Assembly (NCBI GenBank): GCA_002791075.1
Contig: PFWI01000151.1
Coordinates: forward strand, 1 to 10,664
Direction: 5' to 3'
DNA length: 10,664 nucleotides
From: a bacterium (Candidatus Ratteibacteria) CG_4_9_14_3_um_filter_41_21
Lineage (GTDB): Bacteria > Ratteibacteria > UBA8468
Under the pieces are notes generated by a model. That model searched no databases and was not told where the DNA came from. It saw only the letters and a program-made list of their open reading frames with translations. A program made the position numbers and the translations under genes. Positions 1 to 4,613 of this stretch are shown here, piece after piece (the stretch's first letter is position 1; every line of letters begins with the position of its first letter).

Positions 1-58
1 TTATTCTTTGAGACTTTGAGTCTTTGTGGTTAAAGATGTGATAGTTTTTTGTTGTTGG
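1..58 (+). repeat. Dispersed palindromic repeat family A, copy C (cut by window edge)
   Basis: Positions 1-33 match 897-929 of copy A base for base. Positions 34-54 continue the match to the reverse complement of copy B (about 6332-6352, one mismatch, the 'GTGATAGTTTTTTGTTG' tail). The copy is therefore the right-hand half of the family, and the rest lies outside the window. It lies just downstream of the flavodoxin stop codon. Confidence 0.8.
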
Positions 59-61
59 TTA

Positions 62-77
62 GTGTTCATTCGTGGTT
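62..77 (+). repeat. Short repeat GTGTTCATTCGTGGTT, copy 1
   Basis: This 16-base string is identical to 7733-7748, and its core ATTCGTGGTT also occurs at 938-947 and 6458-6467. All four copies are on the plus strand. This copy overlaps the stop codon of the flavodoxin gene. Confidence 0.75.
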
Positions 78-518
78 TTTTTCTGTACTCTTTTCGGCTA
101 ATTTTTTGCCTAATTCTTTCAATTGAATAATAGCGGCAGAGTCCGGTCTTTGCTTAATTAAAAGCGTCTCGGCAATTTTCTTAAATTTAAAAATACGGCA
201 AAGCAACTCAATACTTCCCTTTGCTTTGCCTCCTCCCCCGTGAGTAATAAAAGCGACGTAAGGCTTGCCCGCAACCTTTTCCTGGGTAGGATAAAAGGTC
301 CGGTCAAAGAAGTCCTTTAAGCCTCCGGCGATGTAATTAAAGTAGTCAGGACTGCCGAAAGCAACTCCGTCGCATTCCAAAAGGTCTTTAGATTTAGCTT
401 TTTCCGCTTCCCTAAGTTCTACCCTGCTGCCGGCAGCTTGCGCCCCTTGAGCCACGAATTTTGCAGCGGATTTCGTATTGCCGCCCTGGGAGTGGTAAAT
501 AACCAATATTTTAGCCAT
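66..518 (-). CDS. Flavodoxin-family protein (FMN-binding)
   Basis: This is a 150-residue single-domain flavodoxin fold, a normal length for the family. The N-terminal strand and FMN phosphate loop are seen as ILVIYHSQGGNTKSAA (residues 4-19). The second FMN loop is GSPDYFNYIAGGLKDFFDR (55-73), and a glycine-rich HGGGG (93-97) takes the place of the third isoalloxazine-contacting loop. This pattern is closer to WrbA/NAD(P)H-quinone-oxidoreductase-like flavodoxins than to electron-transfer flavodoxins, so a cytoplasmic FMN reductase or quinone reductase is likely; the electron partner cannot be told. The ATG at 518 directly starts the conserved MAKILVIYHS strand, but no Shine-Dalgarno precedes it. 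The last residues (KNHE) and the stop codon are encoded by a dispersed 'ATTCGTGGTT' repeat, so the C-terminal tail is probably repeat-derived. It is the last gene of the block, 59 bp after the zinc-ribbon gene. Confidence 0.85.
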   Translation of the reverse strand: MAKILVIYHSQGGNTKSAAKFVAQGAQAAGSRVELREAEKAKSKDLLECDGVAFGSPDYFNYIAGGLKDFFDRTFYPTQEKVAGKPYVAFITHGGGGKAKGSIELLCRIFKFKKIAETLLIKQRPDSAAIIQLKELGKKLAEKSTEKNHE

Positions 519-534
519 CTTTAATGAGTAGACA

Positions 535-575
535 CCCAGCAGACTTATGTCTTACTTCGCTATCATAAATCTGGG
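535..575 (-). other. Imperfect intercistronic hairpin
   Basis: Arms CCCAGCAGACTTATG (535-549) and CATAAATCTGGG (564-575) are complementary except for a small bulge and a G-T pair. The loop is about 14 bases. The hairpin lies in the transcribed gap between the zinc-ribbon stop and the flavodoxin start. There is no following T-run, so it is not a convincing intrinsic terminator. It may be an RNA-stability or processing structure (inference). Confidence 0.4.
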
Positions 576-577
576 CT

Positions 578-808
578 TCATTTGACTTTTTTTATTAAAC
601 TTTTACAGAGAGGGCAGCGGCTAATTTCCTCTGCTTTGCTATCCACATAAATATGGGTGCAGGTAGGGCATTCCCAAAGAAATCCCTCCTCTTTCCTTAA
701 ATCCTTGGCCCTTTTTCTGACCTCCGAAAAATACCAGAAACTAAAGATAAAAACCATTCCCGAGAGGAGATAGATGGCCAGCGCCACCGACAACTCTATC
801 TTAATCAT
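578..808 (-). CDS. Small membrane-anchored zinc-ribbon protein
   Basis: This is a 76-residue protein of unknown family. Residues about 7-28 form one hydrophobic transmembrane segment (VALAIYLLSGMVFIFSFWYF). A short basic linker (RKRAKDLRKEE) follows, placing the rest in the cytoplasm by the positive-inside rule. The soluble part has two knuckles, CPTC (47-50) and CPLC (65-68), a four-cysteine rubredoxin-like or zinc-ribbon site separated by 14 residues. No catalytic residues are visible; zinc binding and a structural or regulatory role are inferred. It lies 170 bp downstream of tonB, across a family A repeat, so membership of the TonB operon is possible but unproven. The start at 808 is the only ATG placed before the membrane helix; no Shine-Dalgarno is visible. 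Confidence 0.7.
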   Translation of the reverse strand: MIKIELSVALAIYLLSGMVFIFSFWYFSEVRKRAKDLRKEEGFLWECPTCTHIYVDSKAEEISRCPLCKSLIKKVK

Positions 809-825
809 TTCACACAGAAAATAAC

Positions 826-930
826 ATTCACCACAGAGTCACAAAGACACAGAGAACCACAAAGTTCACCAAGAATTATAAATAAATTTTTCTTGGTTAT
901 TCTTTGAGACTTTGAGTCTTTGTGGTTAAG
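826..930 (+). repeat. Dispersed palindromic repeat family A, copy A
   Basis: Positions 858-929 match the reverse complement of 6353-6424 with one mismatch in 72 bases. The unit is itself an imperfect palindrome: CACCACAGAG/CACAAAG at one end faces CTTTGAG/CTTTGTGGT at the other. An inner stem ACCAAGAA ... TTCTTGGT surrounds an AT-rich loop. It fills most of the 170-bp gap between tonB and the zinc-ribbon gene. There is no coding sequence in it, so it is MITE-like or REP-like. Confidence 0.85.
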
Positions 931-937
931 TTCTTCT

Positions 938-947
938 ATTCGTGGTT
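938..947 (+). repeat. Short repeat ATTCGTGGTT, copy 2
   Basis: This is an identical 10-base core to 68-77, 6458-6467 and 7739-7748. It follows copy A of family A by 7 bases, much as copy 1 follows copy C by about 9, so the two may belong to one larger element. Confidence 0.55.
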
Positions 948-978
948 GCTATTTTAGTTTTTTCTCTTGCGGTTTTAT

Positions 979-1671
979 TTATTTTAATTGGAATTTCAGG
1001 GGAAGCATCCCCCAGACCTTCTCCGAAGTTGCCACGGGATTAAACCTCCATCTTTTGGCGCTGGTCACACTTAAAAAATCAATTCTGGGATAACCCGAAC
1101 TCTTCTCTACCTCTACCCATTCTACCGAACCATCAGGGAGAATCCAGAGTTTCAACAAAAGAGCGCATTCTATTCCTTCTTCTTCCGCCCATTCTGGGTA
1201 GCGTGGAAGGGCCTGAAAAAGAACTTTGCGGCTGCCCCCCGGTCCATAAATTTTCATCGGTTCCCAAAATTTCTGCTCACCCCACTCCGCATTTTCGGGT
1301 AAAACCGGGGCGGGCAGAGGAATTTTAACCTCCTCAGCAAGAAATGACTTTAAGGGTAAAAAATCCAACTCCCCGCTAAAGGGACTTTTTTTTATGACGA
1401 TCCTCTGGTCCAGAAGGTTTTCTATTGGAAGATAAATAGACACTCGGTCATTTTCCCTCTCTCCTCTCGGAAGCGAAGGAGAAATTTTAGTTTTTTTTAC
1501 CGCGGGAATTGGTTCGGTCTTTTTTATTCCGGGAAGTTCCTTCACCAGCATTACCTCAATCGGTGAAAATATCTTTGCTTTTGTCGGCACCACAATTGAA
1601 AAGAGAAAAAAAGCAGAAGTATGGAGAGAAAGCGAAACTAAAACCGCTAAATTCAAAAGGGAACTCTTCAT
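979..1671 (-). CDS. tonB: TonB family energy transducer
   Basis: TonB couples the inner-membrane proton gradient, through ExbB/ExbD, to outer-membrane receptors. The 230-residue protein has an N-terminal membrane anchor (residues about 5-28). This contains S13 and H17, the same SxxxH spacing as the Ser16/His20 pair essential in E. coli TonB. A periplasmic linker with scattered Pro and Lys (about 45-150) follows, shorter and less repetitive than the E. coli Pro-Glu/Pro-Lys stretch. The C-terminal TonB domain (about 155-230) shows PRYPEWAEEEGIE, the strand LPDGSVEWVEV, then SSGYPRIDFLSVTSAKRWRF, the family's SSG...D...A...W.F signature. Its ATG overlaps the exbD stop by 4 bp (ATGA on the minus strand), implying translational coupling; GAAGAAA just upstream is a weak ribosome site. 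It is the last of the exbB-exbD-tonB set. Confidence 0.9.
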   Translation of the reverse strand: MKSSLLNLAVLVSLSLHTSAFFLFSIVVPTKAKIFSPIEVMLVKELPGIKKTEPIPAVKKTKISPSLPRGERENDRVSIYLPIENLLDQRIVIKKSPFSGELDFLPLKSFLAEEVKIPLPAPVLPENAEWGEQKFWEPMKIYGPGGSRKVLFQALPRYPEWAEEEGIECALLLKLWILPDGSVEWVEVEKSSGYPRIDFLSVTSAKRWRFNPVATSEKVWGMLPLKFQLK

Positions 1672-2078
1672 TTTTCTTCAACCGGCTGGGTAGCGATAGC
1701 AAGATGGGAAACTCCCGCAACCTTGGCTAAATCCATTACCTCCACCACCTTGCCGTGAGTAGCATAATAGTCCCCTTTGATAATCAGGACAATATCTGGA
1801 TTTTGTTTACTTTCAATTTCTAAAATGTTTTTAAGCATCTTCAGGGTAACGCTCTGCTCCTGATAGAAAATGGAACCGTCGGCGGCAATGGAAATAATAA
1901 ATTCTTTCTTCTCGATGCTTTCAGTGGTTAAAGCTGTGGGAAGTTTTATCTTGATGCCCGGTTGCATAATAAATGAAGATGTGAGCATAAAATAAATCAT
2001 CAGGAGAAAAACTACGTCAATTAAAGGAGCGGTGTCTAATTGTCCTGAGGTAATTTTCAAATGCCTCTTAAATCTCAT
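1668..2078 (-). CDS. exbD: ExbD/TolR biopolymer transport protein
   Basis: ExbD works with ExbB as the proton-driven motor that energises TonB. From the ATG at 2078 the protein is 136 residues, a normal size. It begins MRFKRHLKITSGQLDTAPLI, the usual short basic cytoplasmic start. A single helix (PLIDVVFLLMIYFML) follows, carrying the essential membrane aspartate (D21, equivalent to D25 of E. coli ExbD). The periplasmic domain has IKIKLPTA and ADGSI/ILIIKGD-type segments. The reading frame is open further upstream to a GTG at 2163-2165, which would add 29 residues. I prefer 2078 because family members start there and because 2079-2180 contains hairpins and part of a direct repeat. Neither start has a good Shine-Dalgarno. 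The stop overlaps the tonB start by 4 bp. ExbB is separated by about 380 bp of repeats, which is unusual. Confidence 0.85.
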   Translation of the reverse strand: MRFKRHLKITSGQLDTAPLIDVVFLLMIYFMLTSSFIMQPGIKIKLPTALTTESIEKKEFIISIAADGSIFYQEQSVTLKMLKNILEIESKQNPDIVLIIKGDYYATHGKVVEVMDLAKVAGVSHLAIATQPVEEK

Positions 2079-2114
2079 AAGTATACTCGGACTATCTTCT
2101 TCAGCGGCGCGCTC

Positions 2115-2135
2115 ATCAAACCCAGCGAGTTTGAT
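2115..2135. repeat. Perfect 7-bp hairpin upstream of exbD
   Basis: Arms ATCAAAC (2115-2121) and GTTTGAT (2129-2135) flank a 7-base loop. The hairpin lies in the optional N-terminal extension of ExbD, immediately upstream of its preferred ATG. On the transcript it could affect translation of exbD (inference). Confidence 0.5.
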
Positions 2136-2162
2136 TCGCTCTAAAATCTGCTCGCTCCCCCA

Positions 2163-2179
2163 CACCCAGCTTCCAGGGA
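2163..2179 (+). repeat. Direct repeat, left copy (CACCCAGC-TTCCAGGGA)
   Basis: CACCCAGC (2163-2170) is followed directly by TTCCAGGGA (2171-2179). The same two blocks recur at 2368-2375 and 2381-2389, separated there by ACTTA. The copies bracket the three-way-junction units. The alternative GTG start of exbD lies within this copy, which argues against that start. Confidence 0.6.
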
Positions 2180-2189
2180 GAAGATTTCT

Positions 2190-2217
2190 TGTAAATATTC
2201 ACCAAACCACGTCATTG
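2190..2217 (+). repeat. Solo end of the MITE family seen at 9216-9421
   Basis: This stretch matches the reverse complement of 9394-9421 at about 22 of 28 positions, sharing GTAAATA, TCA, AAC and ACGTCATTG. No matching opposite end occurs before the exbB stop. It is therefore a partial or interrupted copy, followed at once by the first three-way-junction unit. Confidence 0.6.
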
Positions 2218-2218
2218 T

Positions 2219-2267
2219 CTGTAGTGGCAAAGCTTGCTTTGCCGCAGAGCAAGCTCTGCAACTACAG
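2219..2267. repeat. Three-way-junction repeat, unit 1
   Basis: Outer stem CTGTAGT (2219-2225) pairs perfectly with ACTACAG (2261-2267). It encloses two abutting perfect hairpins, GGCAAAG/CTTTGCC (2226-2243) and GCAGAGC/GCTCTGC (2244-2259). All but about seven bases are paired. The same fold forms on either strand. Confidence 0.8.
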
Positions 2268-2320
2268 TAGTGCGAACCTTTTAGGTTCGCTTGTTGGCGA
2301 GGCTAAAGGCCTCGCACTAC
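2267..2320. repeat. Three-way-junction repeat, unit 2
   Basis: Outer stem GTAGT (2267-2271) pairs with ACTAC (2316-2320). It encloses two perfect hairpins, GCGAACCT/AGGTTCGC (2272-2290) and GCGAGGC/GCCTCGC (2297-2315). The architecture equals unit 1 but the inner hairpins are different in sequence. The unit shares base G2267 with unit 1. Confidence 0.8.
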
Positions 2321-2327
2321 ATCTATC

Positions 2328-2457
2328 AGATGACTGGGGTTTGTGAGCGAAGCTGGCGGTTATGCCGCACCCAGCACTTATTCCAGGGAAAGTGAGGGCA
2401 TCCGAAATAAGTGCTGGGGAGGAATAAGAAAGCCCGAGCGAACAAATTCAGTCATCT
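2328..2457. repeat. Short inverted-repeat element with a 13-bp perfect hairpin
   Basis: Terminal inverted repeats AGATGACTG (2328-2336) and CAGTCATCT (2449-2457) are perfect, and a weaker match continues inward. Inside, CCCAGCACTTATT (2370-2382) and AATAAGTGCTGGG (2406-2418) form a perfect 13-bp stem with a 23-base loop. The element ends one base before the exbB stop codon. There is no coding capacity. Confidence 0.65.
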
Positions 2458-2458
2458 C

Positions 2459-3091
2459 TTACTCCCCCTCCTCTTTTTCTCTTAAAGAGAAAATATCCAG
2501 AAGCCGGGTAGTGCTTTTTTCCATTTCGGTAATAAAATTATTTACCCGGCTGACAAAGTAATTATAAGCAATGTAGGTGGGAATAGCGATGGTAAGGCCG
2601 GCAACGGTAGTGATTAACGCCTCCCAGATTCCCTGCGCTAAATCTCCCGGATTTACCAGCCCTCCCTTTAATTGGATAACCATAAAAGCTCGAATGAGCC
2701 CGGTAACGGTGCCCAAAAGACCCAAAAGCGGGGCAATCGTGGCGATGGTTACTAAAATAGCTAAATATTTTTCGAGATAGGGGACTTCAAAACTGGCGGC
2801 ATCTTCCATCGCCTCCTTAATTTCCTCATGGCTGCGGTCACGCTTTAAAATGCCCACTTTTAAAACCCTGGGGATGGGACCTCTGGTTTTTTCGCAGATA
2901 CTGATGGCCTCTAAAATTTTATTCTTCTGCAAAACATCTTCAACGCTTCCCATCAATTCTCTGCTATTAATCTGCACCCGGTTTAAGGAAATAGCCCTTT
3001 CAACAATGATAGCTAATGAAAGAACTGAACAGAAGATAATGGGGACCATCAAAATCCCGCCTTTGACAAGCATTTCAAATAGACTTAACAT
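2459..3091 (-). CDS. exbB: ExbB/TolQ/MotA family proton channel
   Basis: ExbB forms the pentameric inner-membrane scaffold and proton channel that, with ExbD, powers TonB. At 210 residues it is of standard length. Three hydrophobic segments are seen: about 12-32 (ILMVPIIFCSVLSLAIIVERA), about 108-132 (TIATIAPLLGLLGTVTGLIRAF) and about 155-178 (ALITTVAGLTIAIPTYIAYNYF). The GLLGTVTG and TTVAGLTIAIP signatures carry the conserved channel threonines of the ExbB/TolQ family. The large cytoplasmic loop lies at 33-107. It starts 9 bp after the barrel gene's stop, in the same operon. No Shine-Dalgarno is present (AAATAGAAAAATAAA upstream), so translation may depend on coupling. TolQ is an alternative name, but the neighbouring TonB and receptor favour ExbB. 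Confidence 0.92.
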   Translation of the reverse strand: MLSLFEMLVKGGILMVPIIFCSVLSLAIIVERAISLNRVQINSRELMGSVEDVLQKNKILEAISICEKTRGPIPRVLKVGILKRDRSHEEIKEAMEDAASFEVPYLEKYLAILVTIATIAPLLGLLGTVTGLIRAFMVIQLKGGLVNPGDLAQGIWEALITTVAGLTIAIPTYIAYNYFVSRVNNFITEMEKSTTRLLDIFSLREKEEGE

Positions 3092-3100
3092 TTTATTTTT

Positions 3101-4612
3101 CTAAAATTTCAGATTTATTCCGCCAAAAAATCTTCTTCCCGGTGATGGATAACCTTTTACAATCTCGTAAGTTTTATCAGCAAGATTCTCCACCGTCAAA
3201 AAGATTTTAGCATATTTAGTCAAAGAATAGAATAATTTAGTCTCTAAAACCCCAAAAGCCGGAAGTTGCTGTGAATTATTTTCTTCGTAATAACGCTTGT
3301 TTTGATACCGGCCGATAATTTCGAAGGTAAACCGGTCTGCTTCAATCTGGAGATTGCTCTCAAGAATGTCGGAAGGTTCGTAAGGGATATAAGAGACCGC
3401 TGAACCCTGGTTTTCCAATTCCTGATGCCTATAAAGAAATTTCTGGGTAAAACGCGAACAGTATTTCTTCTCCCAGGAAAGCTGGCTACCCCAAAAACGA
3501 GTTTTCTTAATATTTGTCGGCTGGTAGAGGCCATTTCCATCTCCATCGGTCCAAATGATTAAGTTTTTCTTTTCTCCATTAAACAGGTTAAATTCTATTT
3601 TATCCTGGTTAATTTTTTTGCGCAAGCCCAATTTTACGCTTTCTTCATTTTCCGGTTTCAAAATAACAGGGTTTACCTCCGTAAAATTCTCCTTCAGATA
3701 AAGTTCTTTAAATTCTTGAAATTTGAGAAAAGAACCGGCTTTAAGAAAAATCGCGGTATCGTTGGATGGTTCAAAACTAATTTTTAACTCCGGGAGAAAA
3801 AGAGTTCCCAGCCCTTTTCTTTTCTCAGCTTTCAGCAGACCGTCAGCATAGAAAACAGGTGTAATCTGCAAATCCTGCATCCCCAGAGAAAAATAGTAGT
3901 CTTCTATCTTGTAGCAATCGGCCAGGCGCTCTTGCGAAAAAAAAGTTAAAAAACTAAAAGGCGCATCCTCATAACCTAATTGAAAAAGGGTCTTCTCGTT
4001 CCGATAACGGGAAGAAACTTTAGAATTCTTAGTCCAGGAATTTTGGTAGGAAACTTTCCCTTTCCAGCTATTTTCAGCCGGGAAAAATTTTTCCCATTTG
4101 AAAGTGACGTCTTCGGCTTTGCTTTTTCCCCGGTTATTTAAGGTTAAAGCATCTATTTTTCCCGGCAGACCGGATTCTTTCCAAAAATAATTCCCACGCA
4201 GAGCAATTTTCTCTTCCTCCGATAAGCCAAGCTCAAGAAAAGAGAAAAAATCAAATAATTCAAAATCGGAATTCGCCCGATAACCGCCTTCCTTTTTGTA
4301 GAAAAAATTAGTTTCAAAATTAAATTTTTCCTCTTCGAATACTTTATTTTTTAGAAAGAACTTCTTTCTTTGATTATCTCCGCCTTCTATTTCCATCTCC
4401 GAAGAAAAAATTTTCTCTGGCCGAGGGGATGGCGGCTCAGGCAAAAAAAGTCCTTCTGTCCCTTCTGCTGCTTTCAACCCAAGGGAAGGAAGTTTACTCT
4501 TGGAACGATCTTCTCCGGTAATTACAGTCTCGGGAAGAAGAAGTTTTTCCTCCGCGTGGATTAAACCCGGAAGGAGGAGGAGAAAAATAGGAAGAAAAAC
4601 TTTCAGATACAT
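3101..4612 (-). CDS. TonB-dependent receptor-like outer-membrane beta-barrel, apparently plug-less
   Basis: This is a 503-residue outer-membrane barrel. Residues 1-20 are a signal peptide ending LIHA. At 27-33, PETVITG resembles a TonB box (compare ETVVVTG-type boxes). A loose Pro-rich linker to about 70 follows (FLPEPPSPRPE), then alternating amphipathic, aromatic-rich strands to the end. The C-terminus, NLADKTYEIVKGYPSPGRRF...INLKF, is the classic last strand of TonB-dependent receptors, ending in Phe as the BAM machinery prefers. The roughly 130-residue plug domain expected after the TonB box, with its VLVDG-type motif, is not visible. The remaining 430 residues are close to the length of a 22-strand barrel alone. 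The ATG is 1 bp after the TPR gene's stop, and exbB starts 9 bp downstream, so it is clearly co-transcribed with the motor. Its ligand is unknown. An alternative is a diverged barrel with a non-TonB role. Confidence 0.8.
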   Translation of the reverse strand: MYLKVFLPIFLLLLPGLIHAEEKLLLPETVITGEDRSKSKLPSLGLKAAEGTEGLFLPEPPSPRPEKIFSSEMEIEGGDNQRKKFFLKNKVFEEEKFNFETNFFYKKEGGYRANSDFELFDFFSFLELGLSEEEKIALRGNYFWKESGLPGKIDALTLNNRGKSKAEDVTFKWEKFFPAENSWKGKVSYQNSWTKNSKVSSRYRNEKTLFQLGYEDAPFSFLTFFSQERLADCYKIEDYYFSLGMQDLQITPVFYADGLLKAEKRKGLGTLFLPELKISFEPSNDTAIFLKAGSFLKFQEFKELYLKENFTEVNPVILKPENEESVKLGLRKKINQDKIEFNLFNGEKKNLIIWTDGDGNGLYQPTNIKKTRFWGSQLSWEKKYCSRFTQKFLYRHQELENQGSAVSYIPYEPSDILESNLQIEADRFTFEIIGRYQNKRYYEENNSQQLPAFGVLETKLFYSLTKYAKIFLTVENLADKTYEIVKGYPSPGRRFFGGINLKF

Positions 4613-4613
4613 T

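Larger units (their letters stand above)
2079..2458. other. Repeat-filled exbB-exbD gap, about 380 bp
   Basis: No credible gene is present. In order it holds a 7-bp perfect hairpin (2115-2135, arms ATCAAAC/GTTTGAT), a direct-repeat half (2163-2179), an end sequence shared with the MITE at 9399-9421 (2190-2217), two tandem three-way-junction units (2219-2320) and a terminal-inverted-repeat element with a 13-bp perfect hairpin (2328-2457). exbB and exbD normally touch or overlap, so this looks like accumulated insertions. Confidence 0.75.

Noticed and set aside
826..930. CRISPR array or tandem repeat array
   Set aside because: The CACAGAG/CACAAAG sub-repeats are degenerate, not regularly spaced with unique spacers, and the unit is dispersed singly.
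2079..2097. Possible further copy of the MITE end (GTATACTCGG resembling AATACTCAG)
   Set aside because: Only a few bases match and there is no partner end; similarity is within chance.
2219..2320. Intrinsic terminator between exbB and exbD
   Set aside because: The stems are strong, but no T-run follows them on the minus strand, and they form a tandem repeat plan rather than a single terminator hairpin.
2219..2320. tRNA or other cloverleaf RNA gene
   Set aside because: The folding is junction-like but has no acceptor/anticodon features, no T-loop (GTTCGAnTC) in place and no CCA context.
2032..2561. Plus-strand open frames across the exbB-exbD gap
   Set aside because: They span known repeats and the antisense of exbD/exbB, with no domain and no ribosome site.
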